From Rhodobacter sp. Har01 (GTDB lineage Bacteria > Pseudomonadota > Alphaproteobacteria > Rhodobacterales > Rhodobacteraceae), in contig NZ_JAJCTD010000004.1 of assembly GCF_020564565.1 (NCBI RefSeq), positions 124,001 to 188,000 on the forward strand: DNA of 64,000 bases. The letters run 5' to 3'. Shown here one piece after another: positions 37,144-44,831 of the stretch. The notes below the pieces were generated by a model. The model saw only the letters and a list, made by a program, of their open reading frames with translations. It did no database searches and was not told the DNA's origin. The first letter of the stretch is position 1. Each line of letters begins with the position of its first letter. The translations under genes were made by a program, and so were the position numbers.

Positions 37144-37413
37144 ATGCGCATTCTTCCCCTGATCGCCGCCCTTGCCGCCGCGGGCTTCCTTGCCGCCTGC
37201 GATGACAAGGACGACTGCACCCCCGAGGCCGCCCAGAAAAAGGCCGCCGACCTGTCGGCGAAGATCACCGAGGTTGGCACCACCGATCCGGCGAAGCTGG
37301 CCGAACTGGGGCCGAAGATCCAGGAACTGGCCGCCAAGGCGCAGGCCGGCGGCGATGATCTGAGCGAGGCCTGCAAGGCCATGGACGAGATGCTGGCCGA
37401 ACTGTCGAAGTAG
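37144..37413 (+). CDS. Small lipoprotein (89 aa)
   Basis: A lipoprotein signal (MRILPLIAALAAAGFLAAC) is followed by DDKDDCTPEAAQKKA and a helical, Lys/Ala-rich domain. The family is not recognised. It is exported and lipid-anchored. AGGAGA precedes the ATG and a perfect terminator follows, so it is probably its own transcript. Divergent from the lol genes. Confidence 0.75.
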   Translation: MRILPLIAALAAAGFLAACDDKDDCTPEAAQKKAADLSAKITEVGTTDPAKLAELGPKIQELAAKAQAGGDDLSEACKAMDEMLAELSK

Positions 37414-37421
37414 GCCCCCCG

Positions 37422-37445
37422 GGGCGGCCGGGTGGCCGGCCGCCC
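37422..37445 (+). terminator. Rho-independent terminator
   Basis: GGGCGGCCGG (37422-37431) and CCGGCCGCCC (37436-37445) form a perfect 10-bp stem with loop GTGG, followed by TGTCTTTG. It begins nine bases after the small lipoprotein stop. Confidence 0.8.
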
Positions 37446-37534
37446 TGTCTTTGCCACCGCCATGTAAAGAATCTTTGACTCGGTGTCGACTTTTGCTTAC
37501 CAAATGTCGCCAAACCCAGACACGGAGCCTTCCC

Positions 37535-37984
37535 ATGTCCTTTGGCGAGCGTGAGGCGCTGACCGGCCTTCTGACCACCCTGATCGTGATCGCGCTGTTC
37601 CTCTGGCGCCTCTCGGGCCAGCATGACGCCGGCCTGTTCGACGGCCCGCAGGCGTTGCAGGCCTGGGCGCGGTCGGTGCTGGTGCTGGTCGCGGTCTCGA
37701 TCCCGGTCGCCATTGCGGTGACCGTCGCCGTCCATGCCGGCTATGCCGCGCTGAGCGGCGAGAAAGACCTGGACGACCGCCGCGACGAACGCGACGCCCA
37801 GATCGAACGGCGGGCGCTGGCCTGGGCCTGGTATGTGCTGTCCTTTGCCCTGCTGGGCGTGATCGTCGACCTTGCGCTGGGGGCCAGCGCGTTGCGCGCG
37901 ATGACGCTGGTGCTGGCGGCCACGGCGGCGGCCGAGGTGTTCAAGGACATCTTCAAGCTGGCCCTCTACCGGCGCGGGGCCTGA
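37535..37984 (+). CDS. Four-helix membrane protein of unknown function
   Basis: 149 aa with four hydrophobic segments (about 8-24, 48-70, 98-115 and 120-138) and a charged cytoplasmic stretch DLDDRRDERDAQIERRA in the middle. It precedes a small XRE regulator by three bases. This pairing (membrane protein plus short Cro/CI-like repressor) recurs in bacteria and resembles the DUF2178/YvaO-type arrangement. The function is not known. Confidence 0.75.
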   Translation: MSFGEREALTGLLTTLIVIALFLWRLSGQHDAGLFDGPQALQAWARSVLVLVAVSIPVAIAVTVAVHAGYAALSGEKDLDDRRDERDAQIERRALAWAWYVLSFALLGVIVDLALGASALRAMTLVLAATAAAEVFKDIFKLALYRRGA

Positions 37985-37987
37985 ACC

Positions 37988-38197
37988 GTGGCCCGGATTG
38001 AAAACCGCATCCGCCGCCTGCGCTTTGACGCCGGCGAGATGACGCAGAAAGACCTGGCCGACCGGGTTGGCGTGACGCGCCAGACCATCCTGGCCATCGA
38101 GGGGGCGAAGTATTTCCCGACGCTCGACCTTGCCTTCCGTATCGCCCGCGCCTTCGGGTTGGGCCTGGATGAGGTGTTCACCTTCCATGACGACTGA
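37988..38197 (+). CDS. Small XRE-family transcriptional regulator
   Basis: 69-aa single HTH domain: [35 protein letters not shown], then [23 protein letters not shown]. It has the compact form that often controls an adjacent membrane protein. It begins at a GTG three bases after that gene and ends one base before the oxidoreductase. All three are probably one transcript. Confidence 0.9.
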   Translation: MARIENRIRRLRFDAGEMTQKDLADRVGVTRQTILAIEGAKYFPTLDLAFRIARAFGLGLDEVFTFHDD

Positions 38198-38198
38198 C

Positions 38199-39179
38199 AT
38201 GAAAGCCGCCCTTTGCCGCCACTACGGCCCGCCCGAGGGGGTCAAGATCGCCAACCATCCCCGGCCCATCCCGCGCGGCGATCAGGCCTTGGTCCGCGTC
38301 ACCGCTGCCGCCGTGACGCTGGGCGATGCCCGCCTGCGGGCCGCGCGGGTGCCGGCCGGGATGGGGCCGCTGGTCCGGCTGGCCTTTGGCCTGCGCGCGC
38401 CGCGCCATCCGGTGCTGGGGATGAACTTCGCGGGCATCCTGGCCCAGGACGGGCCGTTTCCGCAAGGCACCCGCGTCATGGGCGTCACCGGCCTGCGCGG
38501 CGGCGCCCATGCCGAATACGTTGCGGCCGCCGCCGACCGCCTGTTCCCCATTCCCCAAGGCCTGACCGACGCCGAAGCCGCCGGCTTCTTCTTCGGCGGC
38601 CTCACCGCGGCAAGCTACCTGCTGGACAAGGCCCGCCTCGCCCCCGGCACCCGCCTTCTGGTGAACGGCGCGACCGGAGAGGTCGGCTGTGCCGCGATCC
38701 AGATCGCCGCCCACGCCGGCGCGCAGCTCACCGCCACGGCGCGGGCGGAAAACCACGGCTTCGCCCGCAGCCTGGGCGCCATCGAGACGCACGACTATCG
38801 CCAGGGCCTGCCGCAAGGCCCCTTCGACGTGATCCTTGACGTGGCCGGCACCCTGCCCTGGGCGCGGGCGAAGCCCCTTCTCGCCCCCGGCGGCACGCTG
38901 CTGCTGGTCACCGCCTCGCTGTGGCAGACGCTGGGCGCCCTTCTGCGCCCAAGGCGCGGGTCGCACCGCGTGGCGGCCGGCGTCGCGCTGGACACCCCGG
39001 CCGCCATGGCCCGCCTTCTGCGGCTACATGCCGAGGGCGCCTTCCGCCCCGTCATCGGCGCCAGCTTTCCGTTTGCGGATATCGCCAAGGCCCATGCGCT
39101 TGCCGACTCTGGCCACAAGCGCGGCAGCGGGGTGGTGCTGATGGATCAGGCCACCGCCACCGCAATGGCGGCAAAGTGA
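38199..39179 (+). CDS. Zinc-independent alcohol dehydrogenase/quinone reductase-like protein
   Basis: 326-aa medium-chain dehydrogenase/reductase. The N-terminal GroES-like part starts MKAALCRHYGPPEGV. The Rossmann part has LLVNGATGEVGCAAIQIA (NADP-binding AxGxVG type) and DVILDVAGTLP. The zinc ligands of classical ADHs are absent, which fits NADPH:quinone reductase-like members. The ATG at 38199 starts the family N-terminus; one at 38187 would overlap the XRE gene. The 3' end overlaps the convergent hemolysin III-like gene by 34 bases. Confidence 0.88.
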   Translation: MKAALCRHYGPPEGVKIANHPRPIPRGDQALVRVTAAAVTLGDARLRAARVPAGMGPLVRLAFGLRAPRHPVLGMNFAGILAQDGPFPQGTRVMGVTGLRGGAHAEYVAAAADRLFPIPQGLTDAEAAGFFFGGLTAASYLLDKARLAPGTRLLVNGATGEVGCAAIQIAAHAGAQLTATARAENHGFARSLGAIETHDYRQGLPQGPFDVILDVAGTLPWARAKPLLAPGGTLLLVTASLWQTLGALLRPRRGSHRVAAGVALDTPAAMARLLRLHAEGAFRPVIGASFPFADIAKAHALADSGHKRGSGVVLMDQATATAMAAK

Positions 39180-39808
39180 AGCCCGGCGGCCACCGCCACG
39201 AACAGGTGCCACAGCGCCGCCTGAAACCGCAGGGACGACCAGGCGTAGAAGAAGATGCCGGCGACATAGGTCATCCCGCCGGCCAGCAGCAGCCACAGCG
39301 ACGCCCCCGGCAGTGCCGCGCCCAGCGGGCCGATGGCGATGACGCCGATCCAGCCCAGCCCGACATAGGCCACCACCGCCGCTCGGTCGAACCGGCCCGG
39401 CAAGACCAGCTTGATCACCACCCCCACCAGCGCCAGCACCCAGACCGAGCTGCCCAGGCCGATGGCCCAGCCCATCTGGTCAAGCTGCGCGATCACCGCC
39501 GTATAGGTGCCCGCGATCATCAGGTAGATCGCCGAATGGTCGAACCGCCGCAGCAGCCACTTCAGTGCGCTTGGCGGCGTCATGTTGTAGGCCAGCGAAA
39601 AGCCCCACATCAGGAAGAACCCGGCCGCATAGACCGCCAGTGCCGCGACCGTGCCCACCCCCGCTTCGCGCAGGGCATGGCCCAAGAGCAGCGGGAACGC
39701 GATCAGCCCGGCCAGGATCGCCAGACCATGCACGATGCCATCGGCCAGTTGCTCGCCCGTCGAGGGCGGCCGCGAGGTCAACACCGGGTGGTTTTCGGGC
39801 AGTCCCAT
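39146..39808 (-). CDS. Hemolysin III family membrane protein (YqfA-like)
   Basis: 220 aa with about seven helices, PAQR-type fold. EQLADGIVHGLAILAGLIAF carries the first conserved His. SLAYNMTPPSALKWLLRRFDHSAIYLMIAGTYT holds the family's DHSAI motif, and the late HLFVA-type region (LWHLFVAVAAGLH) holds further His residues. The physiological role is unclear; family members are tied to membrane fluidity. The ATG at 39808 gives the usual length. Confidence 0.9.
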   Translation of the reverse strand: MGLPENHPVLTSRPPSTGEQLADGIVHGLAILAGLIAFPLLLGHALREAGVGTVAALAVYAAGFFLMWGFSLAYNMTPPSALKWLLRRFDHSAIYLMIAGTYTAVIAQLDQMGWAIGLGSSVWVLALVGVVIKLVLPGRFDRAAVVAYVGLGWIGVIAIGPLGAALPGASLWLLLAGGMTYVAGIFFYAWSSLRFQAALWHLFVAVAAGLHFAAIAVAVA

Positions 39809-39909
39809 CTGGCAGGTCCGTCTTTCCGCGCCCCCCCAGAATGCCTGGGCGTTGTAACAGGTCAACGGTTCTGCAGCCAGTGTGACGCAAGGTCAGGGAC
39901 CGCGCGGCC

Positions 39910-41250
39910 TCAGGGATGCGCGGCGTAGATCTGTGCCAGGCGGTCCACCGCGGCCTCGGGCGTCAGCTCTTCGCTTTCCCCGGTGCGGCGGCTGGTCAGC
40001 TCCACCTTGCCCGCCGCCAGGCCGCGCGGGCCGACGGTGATGCGCCAGGGCAGGCCGATCAGGTCCATGGTGGCGAACTTGGCGCCGGCGCGTTCGTCGC
40101 GGTCGTCGTAAAGCGGTTCCAGCCCGCGGGCCAGCAGCGCCTTTTCCAGCCCCGCGCAGGCCGCGTCGGCCGCCGCGTCGCCCTGTTTCAGGTTGACGAT
40201 GCCGACCGGGAAGGGCGTAACACCCTCGGGCCAGATGATGCCCTTGTCGTCATGGCTGGCCTCGATGATGGCGCCCAAGAGGCGGCTGACGCCGATGCCG
40301 TGCGACCCCATCTCGACCGGCACGCGATGGCCCTCGGCGGTGGTCACGCTGGCGCCCATCGCCTCGGAGTACTTGGTGCCGAAATAGAAGATCTGCCCCA
40401 CCTCGATGCCGCGGCCGACCTTGCGGTGCGCCTCGGGGATGGCGTCGAAGACCGCCGGATCGTGGGTCTCGTCGGTGCGGGCGTACAGCGTGGTGAACTC
40501 CTCGCAGACCTTCGCCACGGCGGCGCGGTCGTCATAGTCGATCTCGCGCGCGCCCAGTTTCAGCCCGGTCACGCGGTCGTCGTAGAACACCTCTGACTCG
40601 CCGGTGTGGGCCAGCACCAGGAATTCATGCGTGTTGTCGCCGCCGATGGGGCCAGAGGCGGCGCGCATCGGGATGGCGGTCAGGCCCATGCGTTCGTAGG
40701 TCCGCAGGTAGCTGACCATGTGGCGGTTGTAGGCGTGCAGCGCCGCGTCGCGGTCGACGTCGAAGTTGTAGCCGTCCTTCATCAGGAACTCGCGCCCCCG
40801 CATGACGCCGAAGCGGGGGCGCATCTCGTCGCGGAACTTCCACTGGATGTGATACAGCGTCAGCGGCAGGTCCTTGTAGCTGCTGACATGGGCGCGGAAG
40901 ATGTCGGTGATCATCTCCTCGTTGGTCGGGCCGTAAAGCATGTCGCGGTCCTGCCGGTCCTTGATCCGCAGCATCTCCTGCCCGTAGTCGTCGTAGCGGC
41001 CGCTTTCGCGCCAGAGGTCGGCGGGCTGCAGGGTGGGCATCAGCAGGGGGATGTGGCCGGCACGCTGCTGTTCCTGGTGGACGATCTCCTCGATCCGGCG
41101 CAGCACGCGGTAGCCCAGCGGCAGCCAGGAATAGATGCCGGCCGCCTGCTGCTTGATCATGCCGGCCCGCAGCATGTAGCGGTGCGAGACGATCTGGGCC
41201 TCGGCGGGGTTTTCCTTGAGGACGGGCAGGAAGTAGCGGGTCAGACGCAT
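39910..41250 (-). CDS. proS: Proline-tRNA ligase, short type
   Basis: 446 aa, class II synthetase. It has [32 protein letters not shown], the motif 2 region [26 protein letters not shown] and motif 3 [14 protein letters not shown]. The length is about 125 residues short of the E. coli enzyme because the editing insertion is missing, as usual in alphaproteobacteria. The ATG at 41250 was chosen for the conserved N-terminus. Confidence 0.97.
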   Translation of the reverse strand: MRLTRYFLPVLKENPAEAQIVSHRYMLRAGMIKQQAAGIYSWLPLGYRVLRRIEEIVHQEQQRAGHIPLLMPTLQPADLWRESGRYDDYGQEMLRIKDRQDRDMLYGPTNEEMITDIFRAHVSSYKDLPLTLYHIQWKFRDEMRPRFGVMRGREFLMKDGYNFDVDRDAALHAYNRHMVSYLRTYERMGLTAIPMRAASGPIGGDNTHEFLVLAHTGESEVFYDDRVTGLKLGAREIDYDDRAAVAKVCEEFTTLYARTDETHDPAVFDAIPEAHRKVGRGIEVGQIFYFGTKYSEAMGASVTTAEGHRVPVEMGSHGIGVSRLLGAIIEASHDDKGIIWPEGVTPFPVGIVNLKQGDAAADAACAGLEKALLARGLEPLYDDRDERAGAKFATMDLIGLPWRITVGPRGLAAGKVELTSRRTGESEELTPEAAVDRLAQIYAAHP

Positions 41251-41379
41251 GGGGCGCGGCCTTCTTGGCTGAGGACGCCCGCTTCCTAGCGGGAACCGGG
41301 GCGGCGGGCAAGGCGGCAGGGGTGTCCCACGATGGGACACGTCACGCCGCAAAGGATTCCAAGGGGTTACGAATCCATT

Positions 41380-41394
41380 TTAGGGATTTGTTAA
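41380..41394 (-). promoter_or_regulatory. CtrA-box-like sequence upstream of proS
   Basis: TTAG-N7-TTAA (41380-41394), one mismatch from the TTAA-N7-TTAA consensus of the cell-cycle regulator CtrA. It sits in a short AT-rich stretch (41355-41400) upstream of proS, which is where a promoter would be. A chance match is possible. Confidence 0.25.
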
Positions 41395-41445
41395 GGAATG
41401 GCCCGCGAACGAGGGGGGGAAATCGACGGCAGAGCGAACCCCGCC

Positions 41446-42150
41446 CTACAGATCCAGCGCCCCCTGGCGGGTGGCGTCCTCTTCCCGGGCGGCGCGCTTG
41501 AAGGTGTCTTCGCGGCGGGCGGGCAGGTGGACTGCGCGTTCGCGCAGCGCCGTGGCTTGCTCGACGGTCACGATCTGCACCCTTGGAACGGGCGCGAAGC
41601 CGGCTTCTTCGTGCAGGCCGGCCGAAGCCGCCTCGGCCACCATCGGCTTGGTCGGTTCGGTCAGGGTCAGGAACACGCCGATCCCGGCCTTCTCCCGCTC
41701 GATCACGCCCTTGAGGTCGCGGATCATGCTGACGCCGACATTGTCACCCGCCTTGACCGAGACGATGCCATGCCCGGTCTTGCCATAGTACAGCCGCCCG
41801 TCCAGGCCCCGGTCGGCCCCCTTCTTCCCCAGGTTGCCCGGCTGCGCGTCGATCAGCGACAGCGCCCATTTCTCGAACTCGTGATACTTGCCCCGCGCCG
41901 CCAGATCGCGCGCACCGGCGAGGTCTTGCGGCACGCCGTGGGTGAGGAACTGCACGCCGGGGAAGGCAGCCCGCAGGCGCTTTTCGATCAGGCCGATGGC
42001 CAGATGGGTGACGTCGATGCCGATCCACTGCCGCCCGAGTTTCTCGGCCGCATGGACGGATGTGCCGCAACCGCAGAACGGATCAAGCACCACATCGCCG
42101 GGGTTGGACGAGGCGTTGAGGATGCGTTCGAGGAGAGCGACGGGTCTGGG
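41446..42150 (-). pseudogene. C-terminal remnant of a DNA methyltransferase with Mrr-like domain
   Basis: The frame is open to 42231, but only the part from about 42150 down looks like the original gene. RPVALLERILNASSNPGDVVLDPFCGCGTS is the SAM-binding DPFxGxG motif. It is followed by an Mrr-like nuclease domain (GLDGRLYY, then VSVKAG, the D-x-K pattern) and GVFLTLTEPTKPM. Just before VALLER the expected ACCCAGAAGCC reads ACCCAGACC, a two-base loss. The N-terminal part survives at 42636-43023. The middle has been replaced, so no full enzyme can be made. Confidence 0.8.
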
Positions 42151-42635
42151 TGAGTCAACCGATCTCCGCCCTATGAGGGTTGGCCTTTGAAACCGCGTCC
42201 TCAATGCAACGGGCGCGGCGCGCCAGAACAAGACAAGAACGCCACTCTAGACAACTGGACTTCGCAGAATATCATTATGTTGTGAGCGAATCGCCCCCTG
42301 ACCCAAAGCCTAGCCTGAACGGCGCGGGCAACGGCCCGGGAAAGGAGGTGATGGAATATGGCGAAAGCTACTCGCAAGATCGGGCGGAACGCCGGAAACG
42401 GTCAGTTCACTACGGTCAAGAAGGCCCAACAGGCGCCCAAAACGCATGTTGTGGAGACGATCAAAAAAAACCTAAGAAGTAACTAGGTTTCAGCGCGTCC
42501 ATTTCTCTGCCAAGGGGGTGGGCGCGCTGTTTACTTTGTGAATCATCCCAGAATCCCTGTCCAGAGAAAAAAGAATGCCGAAATCGCCTTTCGCGTCGTT
42601 TTAGCAGCTTTGCCGCACAGATCAGGCAGCGTGGC
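42150..42635. other. Foreign segment replacing the middle of the methyltransferase gene
   Basis: About 485 bases of lower-GC DNA (28 of 60 in one counted line) stand where the target-recognition part of the methyltransferase should be. They carry a 42-aa ORF on the opposite strand. No transposase, clear terminal repeats or target duplication were seen. The host gene lost sequence, so this is a replacement rather than a clean insertion. Confidence 0.6.
42358..42486 (+). CDS. Small basic protein (42 aa) with a perfect Shine-Dalgarno
   Basis: MAKATRKIGRNAGNGQFTTV, then KKAQQAPKTHVVETIKKNLRSN. AAAGGAGGTGAT (42341-42352), an exact complement of the 16S rRNA 3' end, lies five bases before the ATG. 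Small proteins with a GR(D/N)AxxGQF, then P-x-T-x-VVETIK layout occur in islands and on plasmids of many proteobacteria; the function is unknown. A run of eight A near the 3' end means a one-base slip would give the shorter ending ETIKKT. Family resemblance is from memory. Confidence 0.65.
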   Translation: MAKATRKIGRNAGNGQFTTVKKAQQAPKTHVVETIKKNLRSN

Positions 42636-43023
42636 TCGCCGTCGGGTCACAGTGCAGATACAGGCTGCCGGTGGGTTTCAGCACCCGGTGCAACTCCAGC
42701 AGACGCGCGGCCATCATGGCCAGGTAGGCCATCATGTCGTTCTCGCCGAGGAATCCGCGCATGGCCCGCAGCATCTCGGCGGCGGCGCCGTTGCCCGACC
42801 GCAGCGCATCGGTGAAGGCGGACTCGGCGCTGTCGTTCCAGTGCCAGGTGTCGTCGAACGCCTCGATCTGCGCCGCCGAGGAGGCGCCGTCGGGGGCCTT
42901 GAACAGCACGTTGTAGCCGGCATTAGAGTTGAAGGGCGGGTCCAAGTAGACCAGATCGACCGACTCCGACGCGATGCTGTCACGCAGCACGGTCAGGTTG
43001 TCGCCGTAGTGAAGGTGGTTCAT
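42636..43023 (-). pseudogene. N-terminal remnant of the DNA methyltransferase
   Basis: MNHLHYGDNLTVLRDSIASE leads to the catalytic motif YLDPPFNSNAGYNVLF (DPPF, N6-adenine or N4-cytosine type) and LKPTGSLYLHCDPTASH. Intact relatives continue SHYLK; here the frame runs into AA and a stop at 42622 right after SH, where foreign DNA begins. It matches the C-terminal remnant at 41446-42150 as the other end of one gene. Confidence 0.82.
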
Positions 43024-43111
43024 CGCCCGGTGCCCCGCGAATGCCTGCGGGGAATCCTATCCGCCAAAGGCGGTTAACGGCAAGTGAAGGCGCATCGGCC
43101 GGGGCGGGGCA

Positions 43112-43159
43112 CGGAATTCGACGTCGAATTCCGGTTGCGATTTCCGGCTTCGGAAATCG
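43112..43159. repeat. Double-hairpin intergenic repeat, copy 4
   Basis: Stem A is CGGAATTCGA (43112-43121) with TCGAATTCCG (43124-43133). Stem B is CGATTTCCG (43138-43146) with CGGAAATCG (43151-43159) around GCTT. It ends one base before the stop of the LuxR gene at 43161 and so lies directly downstream of that gene on the minus strand. Confidence 0.85.
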
Positions 43160-43160
43160 C

Positions 43161-43679
43161 CTACTCGGCGGGCTTGGCGTGCAGGCCGGCGCCCATCAGG
43201 TCTTCGACGAAAAAGGCGGCGAACTGGGCGCGGCCCGAGACGCCGGCCTTGGAGTAGATGCGGGTCAGTTGCGCCCGCACGGTGCCTTGCGCCGCGCCGC
43301 GGACCTCGGCGATCTCGGCCACGTCCAGGCCTTTCAGCGCCAGCATCCCGACATCGCGCTCGGCCGGGGTCAGGCCCCAGGCGCCGAACTGGCCGTCGAT
43401 CACCTCGCCCAGCGCGCCGCGCGCCACCTCCAGCGCCGCTTCCTGGGCGCGCAGCACATCCAGCGTCCGGCGCAGCCGGATCGCCCCGAAGCCGATGGCC
43501 AGCACCAGCGCCAGCGTCACCAGCGCCTCGACCACCAGATGCGCCGAGACCCCGTGGCCGGCAAGATCGCCGAACACGTCGCCGATGTAGAACACCGCCG
43601 CCAGGGTCTGGATCACCAGGAACGCCACCAAGATGATGCCCTGGCGGCGTTCGGCCGTGATGGGCGCGCGCACCGGCAT
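43161..43679 (-). CDS. Membrane-anchored LuxR-family regulator
   Basis: 172 aa. Two hydrophobic helices (about 14-34 and 45-67) precede a short coiled segment and a C-terminal LuxR HTH (about 102-160: GLTPAERDVGMLALKGLDVAEIAEVRGAAQGTVRAQLTRIYSKAGVSGRAQF). This would be a one-component regulator that senses from the membrane. Its ATG at 43679 overlaps the cytochrome b561 stop by one base, so it is cotranscribed with that gene. Confidence 0.85.
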   Translation of the reverse strand: MPVRAPITAERRQGIILVAFLVIQTLAAVFYIGDVFGDLAGHGVSAHLVVEALVTLALVLAIGFGAIRLRRTLDVLRAQEAALEVARGALGEVIDGQFGAWGLTPAERDVGMLALKGLDVAEIAEVRGAAQGTVRAQLTRIYSKAGVSGRAQFAAFFVEDLMGAGLHAKPAE

Positions 43680-44347
43680 CACGCGCCGCGGTTGTCGGAC
43701 CGGCCGGTCAGCATGGCCGCGGTCAGGTTCTTTCGCATCACGCGGCTTTCCACGAAGACGCCGGCAACATGCAGGAACGCCAGGAAAAGGATAAGGTTTG
43801 CGGCCACTTCGTGCAACTCCTCGGCAAGATGGGCCAGTCCGCCCTGCTTGCCGCCTGCATCGGTTTCGCTGTCATCATCGCCGGATTCGTCGTCGATTGC
43901 CAGTGTCGTCCAGTCGCCCGATTCAATCACAGATTGTGTCTGCGAGACCTGGACCGGCGTCTTGCCGCCGGTCATCACCAGGCCGGTCGCCATGACCACG
44001 GCCATCGCGCCCCAAAGCGCATAGACCATCATCGCCCCCGCCGGGTTGTGCGAGCCATACTGGCGCGGCGTGCCGCGGGCCAGTTCGCCCAGGTGGCGCA
44101 GCGCCGCAAGGGGTTGCGGCGGGAACGACGAGAAGCGGGCCTCGCGGGTGCCCACCAGGCCCCAGATCAGGCGCAGCGCCAGCACGCCCAGGCCGATCCA
44201 GCCGACCCAGACATGAAGCGCGCTGCCCCCCCGCGTCAGGACCGCATTGACCAGCACGACGATCGCCAGCGCCCAGTGCGACAGCCGGATGATCGGGTCC
44301 CACAGCGCGGGCGGGCCGCCGGCGGGTGACATCAGGGGAGCAGGCAT
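43679..44347 (-). CDS. Cytochrome b561 family protein
   Basis: 222 aa with four to five helices. Candidate haem histidines are in IIRLSHWALA, ALHVWVGWIGLG and the last-helix LFLAFLHVAGV. An acidic loop (DDESGDDDSETDAGG) separates helices three and four. It is a di-haem membrane electron carrier and resembles the membrane partner of soluble c-type or PepSY-linked redox proteins. It sits four bases after the PepSY gene and overlaps the LuxR gene. Confidence 0.9.
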   Translation of the reverse strand: MPAPLMSPAGGPPALWDPIIRLSHWALAIVVLVNAVLTRGGSALHVWVGWIGLGVLALRLIWGLVGTREARFSSFPPQPLAALRHLGELARGTPRQYGSHNPAGAMMVYALWGAMAVVMATGLVMTGGKTPVQVSQTQSVIESGDWTTLAIDDESGDDDSETDAGGKQGGLAHLAEELHEVAANLILFLAFLHVAGVFVESRVMRKNLTAAMLTGRSDNRGA

Positions 44348-44351
44348 GGTG

Positions 44352-44618
44352 TCAGTCCTCTTCGCCGGCCTTGATCTCGGTGATCAAGCCGGTCTTGGGG
44401 TCGATGTAGACTTCGCTTTTCTTGCCGGCCTCGTCGATGCACTTGGCCTCGATCTTGCCGGCCTCGGCCTCGAACGACTGCACCAGGCAGCCGATTTCCT
44501 TCAGCGCGGCGGTGGCGTCTTCCTTGGTCGTGCCGACGTTGTCGCCCACGGCGGGTGCGGCCAGGGCCGTCAGCGGTGCGCCGGCCAGAAACACGGTCAG
44601 AAGCAGGATGCGGGTCAT
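44352..44618 (-). CDS. Exported PepSY-like protein
   Basis: 88 aa. A signal peptide (MTRILLLTVFLAGAPLTALA) is followed by one PepSY unit (TTKEDATAALKEIGCLVQSFEAEAGKIEAKCIDEAGKKSEVYIDPKTG). It is periplasmic and small. In related loci such proteins accompany cytochrome b561. The ATG at 44618 was chosen for the signal peptide. First gene of a three-gene minus-strand set with a regulator at its end. Confidence 0.85.
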   Translation of the reverse strand: MTRILLLTVFLAGAPLTALAAPAVGDNVGTTKEDATAALKEIGCLVQSFEAEAGKIEAKCIDEAGKKSEVYIDPKTGLITEIKAGEED

Positions 44619-44831
44619 GGGGTGTCCTTTCACCAAAGTCTCGCAGGGCGACCATCGCCCCGATGCCCCCCAAGTGCCGGCAAGCCCCGCCCCGGTCCAT
44701 TTGCCCGCCGTTTATTCCGCCCCGATAAGCGCAGGCTGACAGCCGGTTTCCGCCGAACGCCCGGCGGACTTGCGCGGGCGGGTCGGCTCTGCCATCTCAT
44801 GCAGGCAGGCGGGCAGAGAAAAGGGCCGAAG

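Noticed and set aside
42180..42482. 100-codon plus-strand frame in the methyltransferase island
   Set aside because: It overlaps the 42-aa ORF out of frame, lacks a good ribosome binding site and has an unconvincing composition.
42150..42635. Insertion sequence in the methyltransferase gene
   Set aside because: No transposase, terminal inverted repeats or target duplication could be seen, and host sequence is missing. A loose likeness between the two junction regions (TGAxTCA, CCCAGA) was too imperfect to count.
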